Positions 24,039-32,193 of a stretch of 35,094 nt of DNA are shown in pieces; within the stretch, counting starts at the first letter, position 1; the number at the start of each line of letters is the position of its first letter. Both the position numbers and the translations under genes were made by a program. Below the pieces are notes generated by a model, which saw nothing but the letters and a program-made list of their open reading frames with translations, was not told where the DNA came from and searched no databases. This stretch comes from Bifidobacteriaceae bacterium (GTDB taxonomy: Bacteria; Actinomycetota; Actinomycetes; Actinomycetales; WQXJ01): NCBI GenBank assembly GCA_031279575.1, contig JAITIG010000046.1, positions 1 through 35,094 of the forward strand, read 5' to 3'.

Positions 24039-24058
24039 GCCGGGCGGCGCCGCCCGGC
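24039..24058 (-). terminator. Candidate terminator after the class IV aminotransferase
   Basis: A perfect 20-bp GC palindrome starts 4 bases after the aminotransferase stop codon and could form an 8-bp stem with a 4-base loop. No T-tract follows. It sits between that gene and the nnr promoter. Confidence 0.4.
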
Positions 24059-24062
24059 CGCC

Positions 24063-24926
24063 CTACAGCGGGTCCATGCCGCGGGCCTCGCCCGCCGCGA
24101 AGGCCTGGCTGGCGGCCAGTGTCACCGGGCCGAGCCGGCCGCCGCCCACCGGGCGGCCGTCGGCTGCCACCACGCCTTGGACATTGCGCGCCGTGGAGGT
24201 GATAAAAACCTCCTCCGCCTGCCACAAGGCCGCCAACGGCACCGACTGCTCGACCGCGTCCGTCCACTCCAGCAGCAGATCCCGCGTCACACCGCCCAAA
24301 GCCCCATCCGCCAGCGGCGGCGTCACCAGCCGGCCGCCCAACACCAAGAACACATTGGAGCCGGTGCCCTCGGTGAGGCGCCCCTGGGTGTTGGGGAACA
24401 GCGCCTCGCTGGCCCCCTGGGACCGCGCCAGCGCCAAAGCCAAGGCGTTCTCGGCGTATGAGGTGGTCTTCAACCCCGCCAGCGCGCCATGCTCGTTGCG
24501 GCTGAACGGCACCGTCGCAACCGATGTCGTGGCAGGCTCCGCCGGGTGGCTGGTGACCAGGGCGAACAAGCTGGGCGCGGCCCCCGCCAGGCGGCCCGAG
24601 CCGATCTGGCCGCGCCCCGCGGTCAGCGTGACGCGCAGCACGTCCACCGGGTTGGTCAGCAGCTCGCGGTTGGCCTCGAGGATCTCGGCCACCGCCCGGC
24701 GGATGGCCGGCTGGCCCGGGAAGTCCAGCCCCAAGCCGGCCGCCGAGCGCTCCATGCGGCGGATGTGGCGGGTCAAAGCGAACGGCTCGCCGCGCACCAG
24801 CTTGACCGCCTCGAAGACGCCATCGCCCACCGTGATGCCGTGGTCCAGCAGCGGCAGGGTGGCCTCCCCGGCCGCGATCAGCTGCCCGTTGACCCAGGCC
24901 AGCGCCTCAGTGTCCAAAAAACCCAT
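24063..24926 (-). CDS. pabC: Class IV aminotransferase, aminodeoxychorismate lyase-like
   Basis: This 287-residue PLP enzyme belongs to fold-type IV. The closest recognisable relatives are aminodeoxychorismate lyases (PabC), which release pyruvate to make p-aminobenzoate for folate. The PLP lysine is K153 in LKTTSYAEN. LLDHGITVGDGVFEAVKL near the N-terminus and GRLTEGTGSNVFLV, with its TEGTGSN phosphate-binding loop, are family marks. Branched-chain or D-amino-acid aminotransferase activity cannot be excluded from sequence alone. AAGGAG lies 6 bases before the ATG. It follows glmS by 44 bases on the same strand and is probably co-transcribed with it. Confidence 0.82.
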   Translation of the reverse strand: MGFLDTEALAWVNGQLIAAGEATLPLLDHGITVGDGVFEAVKLVRGEPFALTRHIRRMERSAAGLGLDFPGQPAIRRAVAEILEANRELLTNPVDVLRVTLTAGRGQIGSGRLAGAAPSLFALVTSHPAEPATTSVATVPFSRNEHGALAGLKTTSYAENALALALARSQGASEALFPNTQGRLTEGTGSNVFLVLGGRLVTPPLADGALGGVTRDLLLEWTDAVEQSVPLAALWQAEEVFITSTARNVQGVVAADGRPVGGGRLGPVTLAASQAFAAGEARGMDPL

Positions 24927-24970
24927 GTCTTGCTCCTTAGCTCTCGCGGCTCTGGCGGCTCTTGCGGCGC

Positions 24971-26827
24971 CTACTCGACGGTGACGGACTTGGCCAGGTT
25001 GCGCGGCTGGTCCACATCCAGGCCCTTGGCGCTGGCCAGGGCGCAGGCGAAAATCTGGAACGGCACCACCGCCACCAGCGGCGCCAGCAGGGTCGGGGTG
25101 GGCGGCACCGCGAAGACGCGGGCGGCGTGGGCGGCGGCGGCGGCATCGCCCTGCTCGGCCACCACCAGGGTGACCGCGCCGCGGGCGCGAACCTCCTGGA
25201 TGTTGGACAGGACTTTCTCGTGCAGCGCGTCGCGGCCCCGGGGCGAGGGCACCACCACGAAAACCGGCTGGCCCGGCTCGATCAAGGCGATGGGCCCGTG
25301 CTTCAACTCCCCGGCGGCGAAGCCCTCAGCGTGGATGTAGGCCAGCTCCTTGAGTTTCAGCGCGCCCTCCATGGCCACCGGATAGCCCACATGGCGGCCC
25401 AGGAACAGCACCGAGCGGGTGTCCTTCATGGTCTCGGCCAAGGCGCGGATCTCGCCCTCGGCCTCGATCACGGCTTGGATCTTGGCGGGCATCTGGGCCA
25501 ATTCGGCCAGGACCGCGCGGACCTCGTCGGGGAACATGGCGCCGCGCAATTGCGCCAGGTAGAGGCCCAGCAGGTAGGTGGCCGTGATCTGGGCCAGGAA
25601 GGCCTTGGTCGAGGCCACCGCCACCTCCGGGCCGGCGTGGGTGTAGAGGGCGGCGTCCGACTCGCGGGCGATGGTCGAGCCCATGGTGTTGACCACGGCG
25701 ATGACTTTGGCCCCCTGCTCGCGGGCGTGGCGGATGGCCTGGATCGTGTCCATTGTCTCGCCGGACTGCGAGATGGCCACCACCAGGGTTTTCTCCGTCA
25801 CAATCGGGTCCCGGTAGCGGAACTCGTGGGCCAGCTCGACCTCGACCGGGATGCGGCACCAGTGCTCGATGGCGTACTTGGCGACGTGCCCGGCGTAGGC
25901 GGCGGTGCCGCAGGCCACCACGATGATCTTGTCGACCGAGCGCAGCAGGGACTCGCTGATGCGCAACTCGTCCAAGCCGATGTGCCCCTGGGGGGTGGTC
26001 CGCCCAAGCAGGGTGTCCCGCACGGCGGCCGGCTGGTCGTGGATCTCCTTGTCCATGAAGGTGGCGAAGCCGCCCTTGACCGCCGCCGAGGCGTCCCAGT
26101 CGACCATGAACTCCTTGGCCGCGACCGGCCGGCCGGCCAAGTCCGTCACCGCGACCGAGGTCGGGGTGATCGCCACCACCTGGTCTTGGCCCAGTTCCAA
26201 GGCGCGGTTGGTGTGGGCGATGAACGCCGCCACATCGGAGCCGAGGAAGTTCTCGCCCCGCCCCAGCCCCACCACCAGCGGGGAGGTGCGCCGCGCCCCC
26301 ACCACCTGGCGCGGGTTGTCGGCGGCGATGGCCAGCAGCGTGAACGCCCCCTCCAGGCGGCGCGCCACGGCCCGCATCGCGTCCGGCAGGTCGCCCAGCT
26401 CGCGGTAGGCCCGGGCCAGCAGGTGGGCCGCCACCTCGGTGTCGGTTTGGGAGGCGAAGGGGACGCCATCGCGCGCCAACTCGGCGCGCAGCTCTTGGTG
26501 GTTTTCGAGGATGCCGTTGTGGACCACGGCCACCGAGCCGTCGGCCGAGAGGTGGGGGTGGGCGTTTTGGTCGGTGGGGCCGCCGTGCGTCGCCCACCTG
26601 GTGTGCCCCACCGCGCACGATGCCGCCGGCAGCGGCCGCGCCGCCAGCTCGCGTTCCAGCTCGGCCAGCTTGCCGGCCTTCTTGGCGTGGGCCAGGCCTT
26701 GGCCGTTGGCGACCACAATCCCAGCCGAGTCGTAGCCCCGGTACTGGAGGCGGCGCAGCGCCTCCAAGGCAACCTCCAGCGGGCGCTGGGACACGCCCGG
26801 GCCCGCGTAGCCGATGATTCCGCACAT
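24971..26827 (-). CDS. glmS: Glutamine-fructose-6-phosphate aminotransferase
   Basis: GlmS makes glucosamine-6-phosphate from fructose-6-phosphate and glutamine, the entry step to UDP-GlcNAc and cell-wall synthesis. The 618-residue protein starts MCGIIGYAG, exposing the catalytic Cys1 after Met removal, and RRLQYRGYDSAGI is the N-terminal amidohydrolase signature. Two SIS sugar-isomerase domains follow, with SQSGETMDT and HVGYPVAMEGALKLKELAYI. It ends DQPRNLAKSVTVE, the invariant C-terminus. The start is fixed by the need for Cys at position 2; an upstream in-frame start would add 10 residues and cover the proposed -10 box. No glmS ribozyme was expected or seen. Confidence 0.97.
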   Translation of the reverse strand: MCGIIGYAGPGVSQRPLEVALEALRRLQYRGYDSAGIVVANGQGLAHAKKAGKLAELERELAARPLPAASCAVGHTRWATHGGPTDQNAHPHLSADGSVAVVHNGILENHQELRAELARDGVPFASQTDTEVAAHLLARAYRELGDLPDAMRAVARRLEGAFTLLAIAADNPRQVVGARRTSPLVVGLGRGENFLGSDVAAFIAHTNRALELGQDQVVAITPTSVAVTDLAGRPVAAKEFMVDWDASAAVKGGFATFMDKEIHDQPAAVRDTLLGRTTPQGHIGLDELRISESLLRSVDKIIVVACGTAAYAGHVAKYAIEHWCRIPVEVELAHEFRYRDPIVTEKTLVVAISQSGETMDTIQAIRHAREQGAKVIAVVNTMGSTIARESDAALYTHAGPEVAVASTKAFLAQITATYLLGLYLAQLRGAMFPDEVRAVLAELAQMPAKIQAVIEAEGEIRALAETMKDTRSVLFLGRHVGYPVAMEGALKLKELAYIHAEGFAAGELKHGPIALIEPGQPVFVVVPSPRGRDALHEKVLSNIQEVRARGAVTLVVAEQGDAAAAAHAARVFAVPPTPTLLAPLVAVVPFQIFACALASAKGLDVDQPRNLAKSVTVE

Positions 26828-26834
26828 ACCAGCT

Positions 26835-26840
26835 ACCGTA
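26835..26840 (-). promoter_or_regulatory. Candidate leaderless -10 box of glmS
   Basis: TACGGT on the minus strand ends 7 bases before the glmS ATG, and no ribosome-binding site is present, so a leaderless transcript is likely. Confidence 0.45.
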
Positions 26841-26917
26841 ACAGCGCCCCCCGCCAAACCAGCGCCACCCCGCCCTGCCCGGCGGCGCCGGCCGGGGGCG
26901 GCCAGGGCCTGCGGGGC

Positions 26918-26957
26918 CCGGGCCGGCGCCCGCCGGCCGATCGGGGCGCCGGCCCGG
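26918..26957 (-). terminator. Strong terminator hairpin after clpP2
   Basis: A perfect 14-bp stem (26918-26931 with 26944-26957) and a 12-base loop begin immediately after the clpP2 stop codon. There is no T-tract, but the stem is the strongest in the window. It should end the tig-clpP1-clpP2 transcript before the glmS promoter. Confidence 0.65.
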
Positions 26958-27626
26958 CTACTTCGGGTCTTTGGCTTTGCGGGAGGCCAGCACCTGGTCG
27001 ATCATGCCGTACTCCAGGGCCTGCTCGGCGGTCAAGATCTTGTCCCGCTCAATGTCCTCGCGGACCTGGGCCGGGGTCCGGTTGGAGTGCTTGGCGATGG
27101 TGTCCTCCAGCCACTGGCGGATGCGCAGGATCTCATTGGCCTGGATCTCGATGTCGCTGGCCTGGGCGTAGGCGCCGCCCTCGAAGGCCGGCTGGTGGAT
27201 CAAGACGCGCGCGTTGGGCAGGGCCAGGCGCAGCCCCGGCGTGCCCGCCGCCAGCACCACGGCCGCGGCCGAGGCGGCCTGGCCCAGGCAAACCGTCTGG
27301 ATGCGCGGGGTGATGTACTGCATGGTGTCGTAGATCGCGGTCAGGGCGGTGATCGAGCCGCCCGGCGAGTTGATGTACATGGTGATGTCGCGGTTCGGGT
27401 CCTGCGACTCCAGCACCAGCAGCTGGGCCATGATGTCGTCGGCCGAGGCGTCGTCGATCTGGACGCCCAGGAACACGATGCGGTCCTCGAACAGCTTGGC
27501 GTAGGGGTCTTGCCGTTTGAAACCGTAAGGCGTGCGCTCCTCGAAGGAGGGCAGCACGTAGCGCGCGGCCGGCGCCGCCAGCCCCGCCAAAGCGCCGTAA
27601 GTCGAACGCGGGTCAATCAACGTCAT
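26958..27626 (-). CDS. clpP2: ATP-dependent Clp protease proteolytic subunit 2
   Basis: This is the ClpP2 subunit, which in Actinobacteria joins ClpP1 in a mixed two-ring tetradecamer fed by ClpX or ClpC. The 222-residue protein has the ClpP2-specific N-terminus RYVLPSFEERTPYGFKRQDP. The catalytic triad is S119 (GQAASAAAV), H144 (LIHQPA) and D195 (ERDKILTAEQAL). [12 protein letters not shown] precedes the active site. The length and the residues before RYVLPS suggest a processed propeptide, as known for the family. It begins 12 bases after clpP1 and is followed by a strong terminator rather than clpX. Confidence 0.97.
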   Translation of the reverse strand: MTLIDPRSTYGALAGLAAPAARYVLPSFEERTPYGFKRQDPYAKLFEDRIVFLGVQIDDASADDIMAQLLVLESQDPNRDITMYINSPGGSITALTAIYDTMQYITPRIQTVCLGQAASAAAVVLAAGTPGLRLALPNARVLIHQPAFEGGAYAQASDIEIQANEILRIRQWLEDTIAKHSNRTPAQVREDIERDKILTAEQALEYGMIDQVLASRKAKDPK

Positions 27627-27638
27627 CGTCTCTCCCTC

Positions 27639-28259
27639 TCAGGCCTTCTTCTTCGCGTTGCCCCGCACCACCGACTCGTGGGCCACCACATGGTCGATGA
27701 AGCCGTACTCCAGCGCCTCCGGGGCCGTGAACCAGCGGTCCCGGTCGGAGTCTTTGTTGATCTGCTCGACAGTTTTGCCGGTCTGGGCCGCGATCAGCTC
27801 CGCCAGCTGGCGTTTCATGTGCAAGATCAGCTCGGCGTTGATGCGGATGTCGGTGGCGGTCCCGCTGATGCCGCCGGACGGCTGGTGCATCATGACCCGC
27901 GCGTGCGGCGTGGCGTAGCGTTTGCCCTTGGCGCCGGAGGAGAGCAGGAACTGCGCCATCGAGGCCGCCATCCCCACCGCCACCGTGGCCACGTCCGGTT
28001 TGACGTACTGCATGGTGTCGTAGATCGCCATGCCGGCTGTGATCGAGCCGCCCGGCGAGTTGATGTACAGGTAGAGGTCGCGGTCCGGGTCCTCGGCCGC
28101 CAGCAGCATCATCTGGGCGCAGATGGCGTTGGCGTTCTCGTCGCGGACCTCGCTGCCGAGCCAGATGATGCGCTCGCGCAGCAGGCGGTTGAAGATCGAG
28201 TCGTTCAGCCCCATCCCGGGGCCTTCGCCCCCGGCCAGCGCTGGCTGGGCCATTGTCAT
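27639..28259 (-). CDS. clpP1: ATP-dependent Clp protease proteolytic subunit 1
   Basis: This is the ClpP1 subunit of the mixed ClpP1P2 protease. The 206-residue protein has [40 protein letters not shown], and the triad S100 (VGMAASMAQ), H125 (MMHQPSGG) and D174 ([13 protein letters not shown]). The ATG at 28259 has AGGAG 7 bases upstream; an in-frame reading continues far upstream but overlaps trigger factor and carries no homology. It lies 119 bases after tig and 12 before clpP2. I saw no ClgR-type operator upstream. Confidence 0.97.
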   Translation of the reverse strand: MTMAQPALAGGEGPGMGLNDSIFNRLLRERIIWLGSEVRDENANAICAQMMLLAAEDPDRDLYLYINSPGGSITAGMAIYDTMQYVKPDVATVAVGMAASMAQFLLSSGAKGKRYATPHARVMMHQPSGGISGTATDIRINAELILHMKRQLAELIAAQTGKTVEQINKDSDRDRWFTAPEALEYGFIDHVVAHESVVRGNAKKKA

Positions 28260-28316
28260 ACCTTCGCTCCTGGTTGTCGTGTTCGGTTGGGCCAACAAAA
28301 TCCCTAACGCCTGCGC

Positions 28317-28330
28317 CCGCCCCGGGGCGG
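28317..28330. other. GC palindrome between tig and clpP1
   Basis: CCGCCCCGGGGCGG is a perfect 14-bp palindrome, and a second, imperfect one (CCGCCC/GGGCGG, 28364-28376) starts 2 bases after the tig stop. Together the 28262-28378 spacer is highly foldable on the minus strand. It may be a terminator, an attenuator or only GC-rich sequence. Confidence 0.3.
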
Positions 28331-28378
28331 CGCCGCCGGGCCGGTACCACCGCCGCCGCCGCCCCGCCCGGGGCGGCC

Positions 28379-29857
28379 TCAGGCCTCTTCGGCCTCTTCC
28401 CAGGCCTCCTCGCCGACCTCGCCCAAGAGGCTGTCGAGGTCGATGTCGACCTCTTCGACCAAGGCCTCCTCGGCGGCTTCGGCGTCCTGCAGGGCGTCGC
28501 CGGCGGCCGCCGCCTCGGCGCCCGCCGCCGCGTCCGGCAGGCGCAGGCGCGACTTGAGGTCGACCGGGGCGCCGTTGGCGTCCTCGACTTGGACTTGGCT
28601 GGCGGCCACCAGGGCCGCCTTGTTCCGGATCAGCTCGGCGTAGAAATGCGTCACCTCGCCGTTCTCCGCGGCCGTTTTGACAAACGCCTCCGGGTCGATG
28701 CCGTGCCGCTGGGCAAACGAGACCATGAACTGCATCAGCTCGCCGTTGGTCGCGGTCACTTTGAGGTGGGCGGCCAGGGCGTCCAGCAGCAGTTGGGACC
28801 GGATCGCCAAGGTCGCCTCCGCCTCGGCCCCCTGGGCTGGGTCGGCGGCCTCGGCGGCATCGGCGGCATCGGCGGGCCGCGGGGCGGGCGGGGGGGCTGG
28901 CGCCTTGGCCTTGGCGGCGAGGATCTTGCCGACCTCGGCCTCGAGCACCCCCTCGGGGGCGGGGAAGTCGAGCGTCGCCAGCAGGTGCCGGATCAGCCGG
29001 TCCTGGGCCTGGAAGACCTGCCCGCGGCCTTTGGCCTGGGCGATCTCGCCGCGCAGGCTGTCGCGCAACTCGGCCACCGTGTCGAACGAGCTGGCCAACT
29101 CCACCCACTCGTCGTCCACCTCGGGCAGCTCGCGCTCCTTGACCGCCACCGCTTTGACCGTCACCAGCGCGTCCTCGCCGGCCATCGGGCCGCCCGCCAG
29201 GATGGATTCGAACGTTGTCACCTCCCCGGCCGAGAGCCCCTCGAGGGCCTCGTCCAAACCGTCGACCAGGTTGCCGGAGCCGACCTGGTGCGACACGCCG
29301 CTGACCGAGTCGATCTCATCGTCGTCGACCTCGGCTTTGAGGTCGATGGTGACGAAGTCGCCCGCGCGGGCCGGGCGGTCCACCACCTTCAGCGAGGAGA
29401 ACCGCTGGCGCAGATCCTCCACCGCCTGGTCGACTTCCGCCTCGGTGGGCTCGGCGGCATCGACCGTCACCGTCACCTTGGACAAGTCCGGGATGGCGAT
29501 CTCGGGGGCGACCTCCATGGTGGCGGTGAACTCGCAGTCCGGCTCCGGGGCGGCCGGGTCAGGGTCGCGCGTGAACTCGATGGCGGGTTGGGCCAGCGGG
29601 CTCAGGCCGCTTTGCTCCAAGGCGGCGCGGAACCAGCCCGGCAGCCCGTCATCCAAGGCTTGGGCTATCACCGCGCCCCGCCCGAAGCGCTGGTCGATGA
29701 CGCGCTTGGGCGCCTTGCCGCGCCGGAACCCGGGGATGGTGACCTGGCCCGCGATCTGCTTGTAGGCCTTGTCCATGGCGGTCTTCAAGTCCTCGGCCTC
29801 GACTTCGACGGTCAGCTTGGCCTTGGTCGGGCCGAGCGAGGCGACAACGCTTTTCAC
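28379..29857 (-). CDS. tig: Trigger factor, ribosome-associated chaperone
   Basis: Trigger factor binds ribosomes at the exit tunnel and folds nascent proteins. The 492-residue protein has the ribosome-docking GFRRGKAP (43-50) in its N-terminal domain. A FKBP-type PPIase domain (about 160-245) begins near [16 protein letters not shown]. The helical chaperone arms follow. A low-complexity segment (about 315-345, Ala/Pro/Asp) interrupts the C-terminal domain, and the tail is very acidic ([15 protein letters not shown]); both are common in Actinobacteria. The GTG start has AGGAG about 10 bases upstream. It leads the tig-clpP1-clpP2 cluster, linking folding to degradation. Confidence 0.96.
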   Translation of the reverse strand: MKSVVASLGPTKAKLTVEVEAEDLKTAMDKAYKQIAGQVTIPGFRRGKAPKRVIDQRFGRGAVIAQALDDGLPGWFRAALEQSGLSPLAQPAIEFTRDPDPAAPEPDCEFTATMEVAPEIAIPDLSKVTVTVDAAEPTEAEVDQAVEDLRQRFSSLKVVDRPARAGDFVTIDLKAEVDDDEIDSVSGVSHQVGSGNLVDGLDEALEGLSAGEVTTFESILAGGPMAGEDALVTVKAVAVKERELPEVDDEWVELASSFDTVAELRDSLRGEIAQAKGRGQVFQAQDRLIRHLLATLDFPAPEGVLEAEVGKILAAKAKAPAPPPAPRPADAADAAEAADPAQGAEAEATLAIRSQLLLDALAAHLKVTATNGELMQFMVSFAQRHGIDPEAFVKTAAENGEVTHFYAELIRNKAALVAASQVQVEDANGAPVDLKSRLRLPDAAAGAEAAAAGDALQDAEAAEEALVEEVDIDLDSLLGEVGEEAWEEAEEA

Positions 29858-29924
29858 TTCGGTTCTTCTCCTGGGTTCGGCTAGGCGGCGCGTCCCGTCC
29901 AGGCGGGCGCGGGTAAGCCCGCCC

Positions 29925-29930
29925 AGTCTA
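29925..29930 (-). promoter_or_regulatory. Candidate -10 box of tig
   Basis: TAGACT on the minus strand (within TATAGACT) would start transcription near 29918, giving tig a leader of about 60 bases. A 7-bp inverted repeat (29902-29908 with 29917-29923) lies at the start site. The same hexamer serves the divergent lipoprotein gene. Confidence 0.35.
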
Positions 29931-29956
29931 TAGGCCAGCCCCGCCGCGCCGCCTTG

Positions 29957-29962
29957 TAGACT
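29957..29962 (+). promoter_or_regulatory. Candidate leaderless -10 box of lipoprotein gene 1
   Basis: TAGACT ends 7 bases before the ATG at 29970 and no ribosome-binding site is present, the leaderless arrangement. Confidence 0.45.
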
Positions 29963-29969
29963 TGCGGGA

Positions 29970-30959
29970 ATGAGGTTTGGCTGGTCCCGGCCCCGCGGGG
30001 CGGTGGCGGCGGCAATGGTGTTGGCGCTGCTGGGCGCGGCCTGCGCACCCGGGGCGGACGAGGTGGCGAGCTTGGGAGAGGCCGCTGGCCGCCCGCCGGC
30101 CAGCGCCGCCGCCAGCCAGGGCGAGCGGGCCGAACTGATGGCCGCCTGCCTCAGCGCCGCCGGCCTGCCGGCCGAAACCCTGGAGTACCCCGGCGACTCA
30201 ACTCAGGCCTGGGTGGTGGTGGACACGGCCGAGGCCTACGACTCGCGCCTGCCGGACGGCACCAACCTGCTGACTCCCTACAACGTCGACTACGCCCCCC
30301 TGGAGGCGGAGTGGGACCAGGTTGGGGCTTTGACCAGCCAGTACAGCTCTGAGCTGGACGGCGCCGGCCAATTTCAGCCCTACCTCGTCGTCGGGGCGAC
30401 CGACCACACGGCCGCCTTTGCCGAATGCCTGGACCAGACCGGCTACACCAACCCCGCAGAGCCGCCGGCCGATCCGTCTGACGAGTTGAAGGAAAAGCAG
30501 GACGCCGCCGTGGTCTCGGCCGCCTGGGCGCAATGCGCCCGCGACAACGGCTTCCCCAACACCAAGGACCCGCAGGCGCCGGTGGCGGACAATTACCAAA
30601 GCAACCCGACGGCGGCGCTGCCGGTGACCATCACCGAATCGGAGCTCCGGCTGCTGCTGGAGGCCTGCCCGCCGCTGGACGCCGAGGCTCACGCGGCCTG
30701 GGATGAGGCCGTCCGCCAGGAAGGCGGCCTGGACCCGGGCAACGAGGAGCAGTGGGCGCGCCTGCAGGACGCGGCGCCCTATCCATACGACCCGGTGGTC
30801 GGCTTCGACGCGCCCTTTTTTCGCGGCGACGGCGCCGAGTTCGACGCGGCCGCCGATCCCGAACTGGCCGAGCGGCTGACCAACTTGCAGAATGTCGTCT
30901 ACCAGGTCATGGACGACTGGCGCAACCGCGACGAGCCGCTGCTGCGGGACCTCAACTGA
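29970..30959 (+). CDS. Cys-conserved lipoprotein, function unknown (paralogue 1)
   Basis: I do not recognise a named family. The 329-residue protein has a basic N-terminus, a hydrophobic stretch and a lipobox-like LLGAAC with the lipidated Cys at 25, so it should sit on the outer face of the membrane. Four further cysteines (60, 153, 189, 233) lie in motifs shared with the convergent gene at 31057-31965: AAC-LSAAGLP, CLDQTGY, CARDNGF and EACPPLD. The C25 flank is also shared (AC.P...EVAS.G). Two disulfides are likely. GC content looks only slightly below the housekeeping genes. A solute-binding, immunity or envelope-sensing role is possible, but nothing in the sequence decides. Confidence 0.8.
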   Translation: MRFGWSRPRGAVAAAMVLALLGAACAPGADEVASLGEAAGRPPASAAASQGERAELMAACLSAAGLPAETLEYPGDSTQAWVVVDTAEAYDSRLPDGTNLLTPYNVDYAPLEAEWDQVGALTSQYSSELDGAGQFQPYLVVGATDHTAAFAECLDQTGYTNPAEPPADPSDELKEKQDAAVVSAAWAQCARDNGFPNTKDPQAPVADNYQSNPTAALPVTITESELRLLLEACPPLDAEAHAAWDEAVRQEGGLDPGNEEQWARLQDAAPYPYDPVVGFDAPFFRGDGAEFDAAADPELAERLTNLQNVVYQVMDDWRNRDEPLLRDLN

Positions 30960-30969
30960 ACCCTGGCCG

Positions 30970-31021
30970 GCGGCCGGGCTGGCAGTCATCCCGAGTTTGA
31001 ACGGCCGTTCTTCCCGGCCGC
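30970..31021. terminator. Candidate bidirectional terminator between the two lipoprotein genes
   Basis: A 9-bp stem (30970-30978 with 31013-31021) encloses a perfect 12-bp palindrome GAACGGCCGTTC (30999-31010). The genes converge here, so a two-way terminator is expected, but no T-tract is present. Confidence 0.35.
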
Positions 31022-31056
31022 GGCTGCCGCCCTGTCGACGCATAGGGGGCCATCGA

Positions 31057-31965
31057 TCAGCCCGTCGGACTGAACGCCTGGTTCATGTACGCCTCCTCGT
31101 CTGCCCACAGGATGGCGGTGAGTCGCTCAATCCGCTCCGCCTCCTCCGGCGCCGGCTCGGAGTCGTGGCCACCAGGAGACTCGATCTCGATGCGGGGGTC
31201 GACCACTGGCAGCATGTCGTCGCCCGCCCCGTCTTCAAGGGCCTCGTCGTATAGGCGGTGAGCGTTTGTGTCAAACGGCGGGCATGCCTCCACCAGCGCC
31301 CGGAGCTGGTCCTCTGTGATGTCGAACGGCAGCCACACGGCAGCCACTGGGCTCGACGGCTCCCGGCCGTCCGGGGGGATCGGGTCAGCGATCTCTGCGA
31401 ACCCATTCTCACGCGCGCAGGCCGCCCACTCCACGCCGGCATCGAGTTTCCTGCGGGCGGCTTCGCTTTCCGCCGCGTAATCGGCGCCATAGGATTCTGG
31501 GTCGCGGTAGCCCGACAAGCTCAGACAGCGAGAGAAATCCTCCGAGTAATCCTGATCGCCGATCCACAGGACCGAGCGAGCTAGCTCTCCCGACTCATCA
31601 ACCGCCTGCCGTTCCAGTTCCGCCAGCCGCGCCTGGAGGGCCTGAGCCATCTCGTCCGACACCTCCGCGTTCGCCTGCACGCCGCACCCGTGTTCAGAAT
31701 CGCACTGGAGCACAGGCTGATCGGTGTCGAAGCCCACCCAGGCTTGACCGTCGCCTTGCGGTTCCATAACCGCGGGCAGCCCAGCCTCGGCGAGACAATC
31801 GTAGTAACTCTGGGCCGCCATCTCCTGCTCGGCGGCTCCCCCGGGTTTGCCCGACTGACCCATGCTCGCGACCTCGCCTGTGTCCGGGACACACGCTGCC
31901 AGGAGCGAGACCGCAGCGACAAGCGACCACGCCAGCGGGCCAAAACGACTTGGGAACCGGTTCAT
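31057..31965 (-). CDS. Cys-conserved lipoprotein, function unknown (paralogue 2)
   Basis: This is a 302-residue paralogue of the lipoprotein at 29970-30959. The lipobox SLLAAC puts the lipid on Cys 25, followed by VPDTGEVASMG. The four shared cysteines are C57 (CLAEAGLP), C147 (CLSLSGY), C183 (CARENGF) and C228 (EACPPFD); C88 and C94 are extra. GGAG lies 7-8 bases before the ATG at 31965, so I reject longer in-frame starts to 32115. It lies on the same strand as, and 228 bases after, the FtsX-type permease and its ATPase, suggesting a lipoprotein-permease-ATPase system. GC content is visibly lower than in the rest of the window. Confidence 0.8.
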   Translation of the reverse strand: MNRFPSRFGPLAWSLVAAVSLLAACVPDTGEVASMGQSGKPGGAAEQEMAAQSYYDCLAEAGLPAVMEPQGDGQAWVGFDTDQPVLQCDSEHGCGVQANAEVSDEMAQALQARLAELERQAVDESGELARSVLWIGDQDYSEDFSRCLSLSGYRDPESYGADYAAESEAARRKLDAGVEWAACARENGFAEIADPIPPDGREPSSPVAAVWLPFDITEDQLRALVEACPPFDTNAHRLYDEALEDGAGDDMLPVVDPRIEIESPGGHDSEPAPEEAERIERLTAILWADEEAYMNQAFSPTG

Positions 31966-32193
31966 GGAGTGCTCCACCTCGGCAAGCAGCAGATGGATGT
32001 ATGGTCCGGTTCTTGTGAGCTGTTGCCCCGATAAAGGGAGCCCCGCCGTCCTAACGGGCGCTGGCTCACCCCCGGATTCCGGCAGGGAAGGGCAACGTCC
32101 GGGAACGGTCCGCAAGCGGCGGCGAGTGCAGACGGGCCTCGAGGCGAGACCATCCGGGCCTTGGCGACCCGGTAGATCTCGGCCCGAGGCAAA
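31966..32193. other. Spacer between permease and lipoprotein 2, nothing recognised
   Basis: This 228-base spacer is free of convincing genes. Apart from the GGAG before the lipoprotein ATG I see no clear promoter, terminator or repeat. A reading frame runs back to 32115 in frame with the lipoprotein but has no membrane or signal features. Confidence 0.5.

Noticed and set aside
24960..25010. A tRNA-like gene suggested by a plus-strand peptide YSTVTDLARL
   Set aside because: The sequence is the reverse complement of the glmS 3' end (NLAKSVTVE) and no cloverleaf can be drawn.
28259..29108. An N-terminal extension of ClpP1 in the same frame
   Set aside because: It overlaps trigger factor in another frame, is Gly/Arg-rich and lacks homology; AGGAG 7 bases before the ATG at 28259 fixes the start.
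31966..32115. A longer lipoprotein 2 starting at 32115
   Set aside because: The extra 50 residues would bury the signal peptide and lipobox; GGAG precedes the ATG at 31965.
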